Shown one piece after another: positions 47,289 through 54,717 of a stretch of 64,000 bases of DNA (its first letter is position 1; every line of letters begins with the position of its first letter). Both the position numbers and the translations under genes were made by a program. Origin of the DNA: Paucisalibacillus algeriensis (GTDB lineage: Bacteria; Bacillota; Bacilli; Bacillales; Amphibacillaceae); NCBI RefSeq assembly GCF_000577245.1, contig NZ_CBYO010000007.1:372001-436000 (forward strand), written 5' to 3'. The notes beneath the pieces are model-generated. The model did no database searches, had not been told where the DNA came from, and was given only the letters and a program-made list of their open reading frames with translations.

Positions 47289-47400
47289 CAAAAATGAAAT
47301 AGAGTCCAGCTGCAACTGGACTCTTGATAAGTGGTTCCCTATAGGGTTCTGCAACAAAAGTGTTTAGACTCTCCTAAAAGGTGGGTCTATTAATTTTTAT
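47289..47400 (+). ncRNA. Putative type I antitoxin RNA (convergent, 3' overlapping)
   Basis: From the promoter at 47253-47282 a transcript would include the hairpin AGAGTCCAG/CTGGACTCT (47301-47324) and end at AGACTCTCC-TAAAA-GGTGGGTCT (47366-47388) followed by ATTAATTTTTATT, a usable terminator. It would be about 110 bases and antisense to the 3' untranslated part and last codons of the toxin mRNA, the arrangement of RatA/TxpA and SR4/BsrG in B. subtilis. Inferred from sequence only. Confidence 0.55.
47301..47324 (-). terminator. Terminator of the toxin mRNA
   Basis: On the minus strand AGAGTCCAG-TTGCAG-CTGGACTCT, a 9-base perfect stem, is followed by ATTTCATTTTT. It lies 66 bases past the toxin stop. 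Confidence 0.65.
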
Positions 47401-47491
47401 TGATCATGGTGAGAACTAAAGCAAGTAGGGATAGTAGTAAGGTACCAAAGTTCCCTAGCACCATCATGACTTCATAAATTCTCAGTGGCAT
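47390..47491 (-). CDS. Small hydrophobic toxin, TxpA/BsrG/Hol-Tox type (type I toxin-antitoxin)
   Basis: This is a 33-residue peptide, MPLRIYEVMMVLGNFGTLLL then SLLALVLTMINKN. Short N-terminus, YE-x-MM, a Phe and a single membrane helix with a basic tail match the pattern YESLM-x-MI-x-F of BsrG/TxpA and the holin-like toxin family. Such peptides damage the membrane or wall synthesis when their antisense RNA is lost. GGGGGTG lies just before the ATG. The frame continues upstream to 47575, but that part spans the promoter and is rejected. Its mRNA would run about 47536 to 47301 (some 235 bases). A LexA-like box covers its -35. Confidence 0.65.
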   Translation of the reverse strand: MPLRIYEVMMVLGNFGTLLLSLLALVLTMINKN

Positions 47492-47542
47492 CACCCCCAA
47501 CTTATAAGCTAAAACCCCTATCGGAACATTATCTTGTCCTCG

Positions 47543-47582
47543 ATTATAGCATAGCATTACCAAAAATACGAACATACATTCG
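47543..47582 (-). promoter_or_regulatory. Toxin promoter with LexA (SOS) box
   Basis: On the minus strand an extended -10 TGC-TATAAT (TATAAT at 47543-47548) is preceded, over the -35 position, by CGAATGTATGTTCG (47569-47582). That is the Bacillus LexA/DinR box CGAAC-N4-GTTCG with one change (C to T at position 5), a change also found in the B. subtilis recA box. Bound LexA would block the promoter until DNA damage. Confidence 0.6.
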
Positions 47583-47671
47583 TATTTTGTGTTATTTTTT
47601 GTTTATTACATAATCCTCAGCATAGACCCGAGTATACTCCATGAAACTTAAACTGTATTTCACGTTGCAGT

Positions 47672-47706
47672 AAAAAGGGCTCTGAGAATAAAACTCAGAG
47701 CCCTTC
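47672..47706 (-). terminator. Terminator of the superoxide dismutase gene
   Basis: AAGGGCTCTGAG and CTCAGAGCCCTT are a 12-base perfect stem around AATAAAA, with TTTT on the minus strand. Confidence 0.88.
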
Positions 47707-47714
47707 TCAACCAA

Positions 47715-48314
47715 TTATTCTGCTATCACACCACAAGCAATACGCTCGCCAGCATTCCCAGCCGGCTGTGATTTATAATCATCTGCTTTGGAATGAATCA
47801 CCAATGCAGTACCGCCTTCTTTTAATAAGGAATTCTTTTTCCCTTTTTCCAATGTCACCATATTCGCTAGAACAGTTGTTGATACAAATCCATAATTTGT
47901 CGTATTTATATTTGGTAAATCACCAGCATGCGGACCTTGCGGATGATCAAAACCGTGCTTTGCATTGGTTGGATTAAAGTGTGCACCAGCTGACTCGAAG
48001 GATGGTGCCTCACAGGATCCATTCTCGTGAATATGGAATCCATGTGTTCCTTGTGGTAATTTTGATGCATCTAGGTTAATACTTACACCGTCCGGCTTTT
48101 GCTCAAGCCTTGCTTCACCAATCGTTTCCCCATTCGTGTTAACCATTGTAACTAATAGTGATTTACCAGATTCTTTAAGCATCCCAGACGTTTCAATACT
48201 TGGATTCTCTTCTCCATTACTAGTCTTGTCGTTATCCACCTTTGTAGCTCCATAAGCAATAAGATATATAACAACAAAAGAAGCTACTATAACTAACCAA
48301 TTGAATTTTTTCAT
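47715..48314 (-). CDS. sodC: Cu/Zn superoxide dismutase, membrane-anchored or secreted
   Basis: This protein has 199 residues with an N-terminal hydrophobic helix (about 6-23) without a lipobox, so it is a signal anchor or a cleaved signal. The SOD domain begins near residue 50. Copper ligands H94, H96 (GFHIHENG), H112 (AHFNP) and H174 (VIHSKADD) are all present, as are zinc ligands H112, H120, H129 and D132. C101 and C194 can form the conserved disulfide. All seven metal-binding residues are intact, so it should be active against extracytoplasmic superoxide. ATG 48314 follows GGAGGGATTAAC. Confidence 0.9.
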   Translation of the reverse strand: MKKFNWLVIVASFVVIYLIAYGATKVDNDKTSNGEENPSIETSGMLKESGKSLLVTMVNTNGETIGEARLEQKPDGVSINLDASKLPQGTHGFHIHENGSCEAPSFESAGAHFNPTNAKHGFDHPQGPHAGDLPNINTTNYGFVSTTVLANMVTLEKGKKNSLLKEGGTALVIHSKADDYKSQPAGNAGERIACGVIAE

Positions 48315-48339
48315 GTTAATCCCTCCAGATGATGTGTAT

Positions 48340-48376
48340 GGTAATCGTTTACATTATTTACATGAATAGGTATCAT
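48340..48376 (+). promoter_or_regulatory. Promoter of the PH-domain gene with overlapping cre-like box
   Basis: TTTACA (48348-48353), 17 bases, TATCAT (48371-48376) fits sigma-A. GTTTAC (48347-48352), 15 bases, AGGTAT (48368-48373) also resembles sigma-B. On the minus strand 48340-48354 reads ATGTAAACGATTACC, one mismatch from the cre consensus, between the divergent sodC and PH-domain genes. Confidence 0.35.
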
Positions 48377-48422
48377 TAAACATAGAATAGACATGAATTT
48401 TAGGAATCAGGGAGGGATTATC

Positions 48423-48800
48423 ATGGGCTTTTTTGATGGTGTGATGGGAAATGCATCCGAAATAAAGAATGTAGATGCTGAAAAGGAGCTTAAAGAGTTA
48501 CTATCGGCATCAGAACGTGTCGAGCATGCTTACAAACTAATCCGGGACTTAATTGTTTTCACCGACAGAAGGCTAATCTTAGTAGATAAGCAAGGTGTTA
48601 CCGGGAAAAAGATGGAGTATCATTCTATTCCATATAAAAATATTTCTCACTTTTCCATCGAAACAGCAGGAACGTTCGACTTAGAAGCAGAGCTAAAAAT
48701 ATGGTTGTCAGGAAGTGCTGCGCCAATCCAAAAGAACTTTAATAAACAGTTAAATATATACAAGGTACAAAGTGTATTAGCTGATTATGTTTGTCGGTAA
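48423..48800 (+). CDS. Bacterial PH-domain protein (PF08000-like)
   Basis: This is a soluble protein of 125 residues. Residues 40-120 form a bacterial pleckstrin-homology domain: AYKLIRDLIVFTDRRLILVDKQGVTGKKMEYHSIPYKNISHFSIE is the usual strand pattern. Family members are small beta-barrel proteins, probably forming rings or binding membranes; some are stress-induced. ATG 48423 follows GGGAGGGATTATC; the ten upstream codons lack support. Single gene with its own promoter and terminator. Confidence 0.82.
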   Translation: MGFFDGVMGNASEIKNVDAEKELKELLSASERVEHAYKLIRDLIVFTDRRLILVDKQGVTGKKMEYHSIPYKNISHFSIETAGTFDLEAELKIWLSGSAAPIQKNFNKQLNIYKVQSVLADYVCR

Positions 48801-48808
48801 ACTAAAAA

Positions 48809-48833
48809 GCTGGCCTTCATAATGAAGACCAGC
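48809..48833. terminator. Bidirectional terminator between the PH-domain and DoxX genes
   Basis: GCTGGCCTTCAT and ATGAAGACCAGC pair with one mismatch; A- and T-rich tracts lie on both sides. Confidence 0.75.
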
Positions 48834-48847
48834 CTTATCTTTATTAA

Positions 48848-49354
48848 TTAAGCAACTACTACTTTTTTAGTATGTTTACGAGTTGGAGTATGGTCCTTTA
48901 GGAATGGAATGACCCATCTGTCTAGACCGTAGCGTCCTGCGTTGAAGCCTGCAACTACTAGGAATACTGTTAGTAATACCATTTGAGCGTTTGTGCTTAC
49001 TGTGCCACTGAATAAGAATGCGAAGTTCATTGTGGTACCCATCAATGCTGCAAAGTTAGTAAAGATTCCTAGAATTAATGCTGCGCCAACTAAAATTTCT
49101 CCCCACATTACCATGAAGCTAAATAATTCTGCATTTGGCAGGGCTACTGCCTCTAAGAACGTTGCCCACCAGCCTTGAACAGCTGGATGATCTCCACCTG
49201 CACTTGCAATGGCACCTTGGATGAAGCCACTTGCATCGAATCCGCCACCTGTTAATTTACCAATTCCTGCTGTTATCCAAGCATAACCAATATAGATACG
49301 AATGATTGCTAGAATACCTGCAACTACCTTGTTTTCGCGAATGAAGTTTAACAT
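48848..49354 (-). CDS. DoxX family membrane protein
   Basis: This protein has 168 residues and four predicted helices (about 10-30, 70-90, 97-117, 122-142). DoxX motifs are RIYIGYAWITAGIGKLTGG at the start and MWGEILVGAALILGIFTNFAA in the middle. In B. subtilis the relatives CatD and MhqP are induced by quinones and thiol-reactive electrophiles, so a similar role is plausible. A consensus promoter with a palindromic site just downstream of its start indicates repressor control. ATG follows AAAAGGAGTTGTATCTATT. Confidence 0.85.
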   Translation of the reverse strand: MLNFIRENKVVAGILAIIRIYIGYAWITAGIGKLTGGGFDASGFIQGAIASAGGDHPAVQGWWATFLEAVALPNAELFSFMVMWGEILVGAALILGIFTNFAALMGTTMNFAFLFSGTVSTNAQMVLLTVFLVVAGFNAGRYGLDRWVIPFLKDHTPTRKHTKKVVVA

Positions 49355-49427
49355 AATAGATACAACTCCTTTTGTTTGTTTATATTTTTAATGCTCATCT
49401 TTTCACATAAACTGTTACATGCTCAAC

Positions 49428-49449
49428 TTTTCACAATATATTGTAAGTG
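49428..49449 (-). promoter_or_regulatory. Palindromic operator of the doxX gene
   Basis: TTCACAATA-TATTGTAAG is a nearly perfect palindrome about 20 bases past the predicted transcription start. A second TTCACAAT...ATTGTGAA inverted pair lies about 75 bases further upstream (around 49516-49543). YodB/CatR/MhqR-type or redox regulators are candidates. Confidence 0.45.
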
Positions 49450-49469
49450 TGTTTCCTTATTACACTTTG

Positions 49470-49498
49470 ATAATAGCATGGAATTTTTCGTATGTAAA
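49470..49498 (-). promoter_or_regulatory. Sigma-A promoter of the doxX gene
   Basis: On the minus strand TTTACA (49493-49498), a 17-base spacer and TATTAT (49470-49475) with an extended -10 TGC: five of six matches in both hexamers. Confidence 0.7.
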
Positions 49499-49620
49499 TA
49501 TGTTTTTGCTCACTAATTCACAATATATATTACAAAATTGTGAACTGCTTTGTAGAAGTCACTTAGTATCTAATATGTCGTGTCCTCGTGCTAAGTTCAT
49601 CCTAATGCCCGAATCAACTA

Positions 49621-49669
49621 TTGACATCATATATCTTTATAGTTATACTGTGTATATAAACATATACAC
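49621..49669 (+). promoter_or_regulatory. Consensus promoter and GntR/YtrA-type operator of the Ytr-like operon
   Basis: TTGACA (49621-49626), 17-base spacer, TATACT (49644-49649). Directly behind it GTGTATAT-AAAC-ATATACAC (49650-49669) is a perfect 8-base inverted repeat covering the transcription start, ideally placed for repression by the GntR protein encoded at 51187-51588. Confidence 0.7.
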
Positions 49670-49699
49670 TATAACACTTTAGTAAGGAGGATTACTCTA

Positions 49700-50428
49700 A
49701 TGAATAATTGGCGAAAGGCATTTGAAATAACTAAATTAGAACTTCATCAATCCATATACAATATACTACTTGCCTACCTTGTAACAGGTTTATTTATAGC
49801 TATGTTTGTTACCCAAATGCCTACATATTTAGATGAGGGAACGGCTTTATATGATCTACTATTTCTTTTGGTATTTGGTTCATCGCCTTTGTTTCCAAAA
49901 CTAAAAAGCTTTGAAACCCAACATATTGCTCACCAGTTTATTGCTTCACCAATAGTGGTCATGCAAAATCATTTAGCAATTCCACATGACACTATTGTAA
50001 AAAGCAGATTAATCATTCATGGTTGCTATACATTTCCAGCACATTTGTTAGGACTGATTATTCTTTATTTCTTCACACCACTCGTTGATATGTTATCAGT
50101 TGGTTCGTTTATTGCGTTCTCAACAATCTGGTTATCCTTATCAATCTTCATTGGATACCTCGTTCCCAGATTGAGTATCGGTGTAAGGGGGTTTTGGGTA
50201 TCCAATTCGGGAATTAGTATAATTTTATTGGTATGTTGCATGTTGTTATTTTTATTAATTGCTATGGTTCACTCCTTTTCTAGTCACGGCATTGTCTATT
50301 GGTCCATAGTTTTTGCAAAAGATTTACCTATTTTGGCAACCTGCATATCAATTATCATTGCTATTTTAGGATACGTTTTATGGATAACTAAAATGAAAAA
50401 GGTTCTTAGGAAGCTAAACTATAGTTAA
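49700..50428 (+). CDS. Six-helix membrane protein of the Ytr-like ABC operon (1)
   Basis: This is an integral membrane protein of 242 residues with about six helices and no enzyme motif. It begins NNWRKAFEITKLELHQSIYN, a cytoplasmic amphipathic segment like that of ABC-2 exporter permeases. It resembles the next protein in length, helix spacing and start, so the two are paralogues and could form a heterodimeric permease for the ATPase at 51590-52498 (inference). AAGGAGGATTACTCTA precedes the ATG. First gene of the operon. Confidence 0.7.
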   Translation: MNNWRKAFEITKLELHQSIYNILLAYLVTGLFIAMFVTQMPTYLDEGTALYDLLFLLVFGSSPLFPKLKSFETQHIAHQFIASPIVVMQNHLAIPHDTIVKSRLIIHGCYTFPAHLLGLIILYFFTPLVDMLSVGSFIAFSTIWLSLSIFIGYLVPRLSIGVRGFWVSNSGISIILLVCCMLLFLLIAMVHSFSSHGIVYWSIVFAKDLPILATCISIIIAILGYVLWITKMKKVLRKLNYS

Positions 50429-50442
50429 TAGAGGTGTTTTTT

Positions 50443-51168
50443 GTGTCTGATGATTTTAAGCTTGCTTTACAATTATCGAAACCTGAGTTAAAGGTATCTT
50501 GGAGTAGTTATATCGGGCAATATCTCCTCTACTCTTTATTTACATTCCTCTTTATCCAAGGTTTCAATGCCCAAGAATCTAGATTTGTTGGCTTAGATTT
50601 ATTCTTTTTAATCCTATTTGTTTATGGGCCAATATGGTCTCGGGTGAAAGGTTTACAGTTTCAGCAAATAAGTGGGAATATTTGGGCATCCCCAACACTA
50701 ATCATGGGACTGCACCTGCCAGTGAAAAAACAAGTTATCGTATTAAAGTCCATCATTTTATATCTAATTGGGTCATTTCCATTCCAGTTATATATGTTGA
50801 TTATGTTATACCTCATTAGCCCTAAAGTAAGAGGAATAATGGAATTGGATGCTTATGTTTCGTTTGTTATTATCTGGTTATCTTTTGGAATATATGCTGG
50901 TCTTAGTGCACTTTCTGCTGATGTTGGATCGAATATGAAGAGAAATTCTTTATCATTTATATTGTCCCTTCTATTGATTGCTGTCATCATTGCTTTCATA
51001 TTTTTTATGCCATTCTTCGTGACATATGGAGTGGTAGAATGGACTATTATCCTTGCTAAGAAGTGGAGTATGGCCTCAGCAATCTTATCCATTATATTTG
51101 CCATTATAGGCATTCATTATTGGAAGAATAAAATGGTGAAACTAATGAAGAATACGGATTATCTCTAA
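50443..51168 (+). CDS. Six-helix membrane protein of the Ytr-like ABC operon (2)
   Basis: This protein has 241 residues and about six helices; it opens SDDFKLALQLSKPELKVSW. It is a paralogue of the preceding protein: both have a loop with FGSSPLFPKLK or YGPIWSRVKGLQ after helix 2, and a terminal helix followed by a basic tail. Start GTG 50443 follows AGAGGTGTTTTTT; the GTG at 50434 is part of that site. Probably the second half of a YtrC/YtrD-like permease. Confidence 0.7.
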   Translation: MSDDFKLALQLSKPELKVSWSSYIGQYLLYSLFTFLFIQGFNAQESRFVGLDLFFLILFVYGPIWSRVKGLQFQQISGNIWASPTLIMGLHLPVKKQVIVLKSIILYLIGSFPFQLYMLIMLYLISPKVRGIMELDAYVSFVIIWLSFGIYAGLSALSADVGSNMKRNSLSFILSLLLIAVIIAFIFFMPFFVTYGVVEWTIILAKKWSMASAILSIIFAIIGIHYWKNKMVKLMKNTDYL

Positions 51169-51186
51169 TGGAAAGGAGTGTAGACA

Positions 51187-51588
51187 TTGGAGCTTCCGAT
51201 CAAAATTTCCAAGGATTCAAGAGAACCTATTTATCACCAAATTGTCAATCAATTTAAAGCACTTATTGCTGGTGGACAACTTCCTACTGGGACACCACTT
51301 CCTTCGATTCGTGCATTATCGAAGGATCTCGAAATCAGTATTATTACCACTCGAAGGGCTTATCAGGATTTAGAAGTGCAGGGCTTTATAAAAACACTTC
51401 AAGGAAAGGGTACATTTGTAGCCGAATTAGCAGATGATCTAAAACAAGAAGTAAAAGTATCCTCCGTTCATAAAATAATGGAAAATGCTATCAACACAGC
51501 CATTAACTATGATTATAATCTCGAACAGATAAAGGATATTTTCCTTGAAATACTTCATACTTATCCAAAGGGGAAGGGAGATAACTGA
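51187..51588 (+). CDS. GntR family regulator, YtrA subfamily
   Basis: This protein has 133 residues: an N-terminal winged helix (about 10-78; REPIYHQIVNQFKALIAGG, LPSIRALSKDLEIS, GFIKTLQGKGTFV) and a short C-terminal helical tail of about 50 residues, the YtrA size class. YtrA of B. subtilis represses its own ABC operon until wall-active antibiotics are sensed. The start is TTG 51187 behind AAAGGAGTGTAGACA. It lies between the membrane genes and the ATPase gene, whose ATG starts one base after its stop. The palindrome at 49650-49669 is the probable operator. Confidence 0.88.
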   Translation: MELPIKISKDSREPIYHQIVNQFKALIAGGQLPTGTPLPSIRALSKDLEISIITTRRAYQDLEVQGFIKTLQGKGTFVAELADDLKQEVKVSSVHKIMENAINTAINYDYNLEQIKDIFLEILHTYPKGKGDN

Positions 51589-51589
51589 T

Positions 51590-52498
51590 ATGGAGCCATT
51601 ATTATATATATCGAATTTAGAAAAACATATTATGGATGATTTTCATCTTGGACCGATTAACTTACACCTGGAGCCTGGTACCATTACAGCCTTAATAGGG
51701 AATAACGGTTCCGGTAAAAGTACGTTACTTAAAACAATTATGAATCTTGTTAAACCTGATCATGGAAACATTAAGATTGATAATAAGTTTGTTCATGGGG
51801 AGAATGAAAGCTGGAAACCTTTAGTAGCCTATCAACCACAAACCATTATTGGATGGAATGCATTTACAGGTGAAATACTAAAACGTTTAATAGCTCCACT
51901 TTACCCAAACTGGGATGAGCGACTTTTTCAGAAAATGATAGAATTGTTTGATGTTCCACTTCATAAGAAGTTCAGCAAGCTATCCCAGGGTGTTCAGCAA
52001 AAACTAAATCTAGCACTTACTGTTCCCAGGAATGCTCCGTTACTTATTCTAGACGAGCCAACATCCTTTATGGATATCCCTTCTAAGAAACTATTGATTG
52101 ATTTACTAGTCGATTGGATGGAACCAGGTAATCGATCAATTTTAATTGCAAGTCATCAAATTGATGATATTAAGAAACTTTCCGATTACTTATTCGTATT
52201 ACATAACGGGAAAATGCTAGGTCACTTTGAAAAAGAGGAGCTTACTTCTACCTACGCCCGTTTTTGGCTAAATGATTCGCTTTCAGACACTAGTATTCCG
52301 GGTGAAGTATCACGTGAAGATAGGATGATTATTTCCGACAATCCAGCGGAAACAGAAGCTTTCCTCGAAGCGATGAGCATCAAATGGAGTAATCGTAGTT
52401 CTTTAGAATTGGACGACATTATTACCATCCTGTTAAATAATAAAAAGAAAATGGGAGGAATTCAACATGGAAGTCATGTTAACAGTGGAAGGCCTTGA
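51590..52498 (+). CDS. ABC transporter ATP-binding protein, YtrB-like
   Basis: This ATPase has 302 residues: Walker A GNNGSGKST, signature KLSQGVQQKLNLAL, Walker B LLILDEPTSFMD, switch His in ASHQ. The C-terminal 90 residues resemble the YtrB/BcrA tail. ATG 51590 follows AAGGGGAAGGGAGATAACTG; upstream codons overlap the regulator gene. It probably powers the two six-helix proteins. It overlaps the next ATPase gene by 32 bases. Confidence 0.85.
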   Translation: MEPLLYISNLEKHIMDDFHLGPINLHLEPGTITALIGNNGSGKSTLLKTIMNLVKPDHGNIKIDNKFVHGENESWKPLVAYQPQTIIGWNAFTGEILKRLIAPLYPNWDERLFQKMIELFDVPLHKKFSKLSQGVQQKLNLALTVPRNAPLLILDEPTSFMDIPSKKLLIDLLVDWMEPGNRSILIASHQIDDIKKLSDYLFVLHNGKMLGHFEKEELTSTYARFWLNDSLSDTSIPGEVSREDRMIISDNPAETEAFLEAMSIKWSNRSSLELDDIITILLNNKKKMGGIQHGSHVNSGRP

Positions 52499-53399
52499 AA
52501 AATCCTTTAAAAATAAGAAGGCCCTAAAAGGAATAACCTTTGAAGTAAGAAAAGGTGAAATCATGGCTATTCTAGGACCTAACGGTGCTGGAAAGTCAAC
52601 AACTATCCGAAATATTATGGGAATCATGTATCCCGATAAAGGCTCAATCACGTTTCATAATCATCAAGGAAAGGAAATCCCAAGACATAAAATTGGCTAT
52701 TTACCAGAGGAGCGTGGCCTATACAAAAACGTAAAAGTTATGGACATTTTACTATATCTTGCAGATTTAAAAGATTACCCACTTGATAAGGCCAAAGAAC
52801 GAATATTAATGTATTTAAAGAAATTTGATTTAGAAGGAAAAGATAAGGTTTCAATCGATGAATTATCTAAGGGAATGGGACAGAAGGTACAATTTATTGG
52901 TTCCATCCTTCACGAACCAGAGCTACTTATCCTGGATGAACCTTTTTCAGGTTTAGACCCTGTCAGTCAGGAATTATTCAAAGATGAGATTCGTAATTTA
53001 GCAGACAATGGCACTGCTATTCTACTTTCCTCACACCAAATGAATCTAGTAGAAGAAATGTGTGACCGATTATTTATGATCCAGAATGGACAAAAGGTAA
53101 TTTACGGTACACTAGATGAAGTGAAGACAAAATATGCGAACTTTAAATGTACAATACGAGGTAAAAATAGTCTACAAATATTAGAAAGTATCCCAAAGGT
53201 CGGGCGCGTAGAACAAAAGGAAGAATCAGCAGTGCTATTTCTTGAACAAGATGTTGATCCGACTAGTTGGCTCAAAGACTTACCTAGTAATGTGGTCGTA
53301 CAAGAATTAAAGATGAACCGGATTTCACTACATGAGATATTTATTGATATTGCAACTAATAATAACTTAATTCAGGAAGCAGGTGAACTTGATGCGTAA
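52467..53399 (+). CDS. ABC transporter ATP-binding protein, NatA-like
   Basis: This ATPase has 310 residues: Walker A GPNGAGKST, signature LSKGMGQKVQF, Walker B LLILDEPFSGLD, SSHQ switch, then a DUF4162-like C-terminal domain. It resembles NatA-type exporters (sodium or peptide extrusion). ATG 52467 follows TGGGAGGAATTCAAC inside the end of the previous gene. It overlaps the permease gene by 8 bases, so the two are surely one transporter. Confidence 0.87.
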   Translation: MEVMLTVEGLEKSFKNKKALKGITFEVRKGEIMAILGPNGAGKSTTIRNIMGIMYPDKGSITFHNHQGKEIPRHKIGYLPEERGLYKNVKVMDILLYLADLKDYPLDKAKERILMYLKKFDLEGKDKVSIDELSKGMGQKVQFIGSILHEPELLILDEPFSGLDPVSQELFKDEIRNLADNGTAILLSSHQMNLVEEMCDRLFMIQNGQKVIYGTLDEVKTKYANFKCTIRGKNSLQILESIPKVGRVEQKEESAVLFLEQDVDPTSWLKDLPSNVVVQELKMNRISLHEIFIDIATNNNLIQEAGELDA

Positions 53400-54612
53400 T
53401 TCTATGAAAGTAGCAAAATGGGAAATAAAGCGTAATTTGAAAAATAAATCATTTGTTATCGGACTATTCCTAACACCAATTCTCATTCTTGGATTTGGAT
53501 TTTTAGGGAGTTTATTTGGTTCAGATGATGAGCCATCCGAAACGACTGTTTTTGTGAATGATCAACTTGAGATTTTTGATATGTTAGCTGAAACTGTTGA
53601 CCAGTATGAATTAGGTTGGGAGTTACAGCAAACGGACTTAACAGAAGGTGACATTCATGATGAATTAGAAAACAATGAGGATACAGCTTATATCTTCTTA
53701 ACACCGGAAGCATTGGAAAGTGGCGTAATTCCTGTTTATACAACAGATGAAATTGACTCAGGATTTAGTTCTCAGGTTCAACTACTGACAGGTCCTTTAC
53801 AACAAATAAGAATTGCGCAATTAGATTTAACAGAGGAAGAATTAGCAATAATATCTAGTAATGTTGTTTTTGAAGAAACTTCTGCAGAAGATTATGTAGC
53901 GGAAGAATCAGTTTCCCTAGCTAGCCCGCTTGAGAAATTAGTACCTGGGATCTTTGCGGGCATCATACTATTTGCGATTGTTGTAACTGGTATGATGATC
54001 TTCCAAAGCGCATCACAGGAGAAAAAAGATAAAATTGCAGAAATTATCTTGTCCTCCGTAACTCCTGGAGAGCTAATGAACGGTAAGATTATTGGTTATT
54101 TCGTACTTGGTCTTATCCAAGTTGCTGTATTACTCATTTTTGTTGTACCATTTGCTGCGACTAAAATTGATGAACCAATTATCGAATATTTATTCGTACC
54201 CGAAACACTATTGCTAGTCTTCATTGCAATACTTGGCTATTTATTATTTGCTGCCATCTTTGTTGGAATTGGTGCTACAATGGCTGATATGACAACCAGT
54301 GGGAACTTCCAAGGGTTAGTGATGATGTTACCATTCCTATCCTTTGTATTAATGGCCCCAGTACTAAGTAATCCAAGTGGAATGGTTGCTAAAGTTGCAT
54401 CCTATGTCCCATTCACTTCACCTGGTGTCCTAATTATGCGATTAACTGCTCTTGATGAATGGCCATGGGTGGAAATTATTATTGCGATAGTCGTTCTGGT
54501 AATTAGTATTCTATTATTTATGAAACTAGCAGGTAAGATATTTAAGGTTGGTATTTTAATGTATGGAAAGAACGCTACTCCAGGAGAAATTTGGAAGTGG
54601 ATTCGTTCTTAA
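53392..54612 (+). CDS. ABC-2 type permease, NatB-like
   Basis: This protein has 406 residues: helix 1 at about 18-38, a large extracytoplasmic domain (about 40-180, acidic), then five or six helices (185-390). SASQEKKDKIAEIILSSVTPGELMNGKI is the conserved cytoplasmic loop of the NatB/ABC2_membrane_3 family. With the upstream ATPase it forms an exporter, perhaps for Na+ or a toxic peptide. ATG 53392 is preferred over GTG 53383, which lies in the binding site AGGTG. Last gene of the operon. Confidence 0.85.
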   Translation: MRNSMKVAKWEIKRNLKNKSFVIGLFLTPILILGFGFLGSLFGSDDEPSETTVFVNDQLEIFDMLAETVDQYELGWELQQTDLTEGDIHDELENNEDTAYIFLTPEALESGVIPVYTTDEIDSGFSSQVQLLTGPLQQIRIAQLDLTEEELAIISSNVVFEETSAEDYVAEESVSLASPLEKLVPGIFAGIILFAIVVTGMMIFQSASQEKKDKIAEIILSSVTPGELMNGKIIGYFVLGLIQVAVLLIFVVPFAATKIDEPIIEYLFVPETLLLVFIAILGYLLFAAIFVGIGATMADMTTSGNFQGLVMMLPFLSFVLMAPVLSNPSGMVAKVASYVPFTSPGVLIMRLTALDEWPWVEIIIAIVVLVISILLFMKLAGKIFKVGILMYGKNATPGEIWKWIRS

Positions 54613-54643
54613 TGTTTATGCACATTAGTTAAAACTAAGCACA

Positions 54644-54690
54644 GAGGGACAGCCTCCCAACATGGTCATCATATTGTGGGGCTGTCCCTC
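54644..54690. repeat. AGGGACAG hairpin repeat, copy 3
   Basis: GAGGGACAGCCTCCCAA (54644-54660) pairs with TTGTGGGGCTGTCCCTC (54674-54690). It sits between convergent genes, 31 bases after the permease stop and 27 beyond the RDD gene stop, and could end both. Confidence 0.75.
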
Positions 54691-54717
54691 ACTCTTTAAT
54701 CATAGCTATTGCTTACC

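Noticed and set aside
47492-47575. N-terminal extension of the small toxin to 61 residues
   Set aside because: It would cover the promoter -10 and begin at the LexA box; the internal ATG at 47491 with GGGGGTG fits the family length.
48347-48373. Firm sigma-B promoter for the PH-domain gene
   Set aside because: The resemblance is partial and a sigma-A promoter overlaps the same bases; kept only as a possibility in the promoter entry.
49419-49682. 87-codon ORF upstream of the Ytr-like operon
   Set aside because: It spans the doxX operator and promoter and the Ytr promoter and operator; codons are not protein-like and no binding site precedes it.
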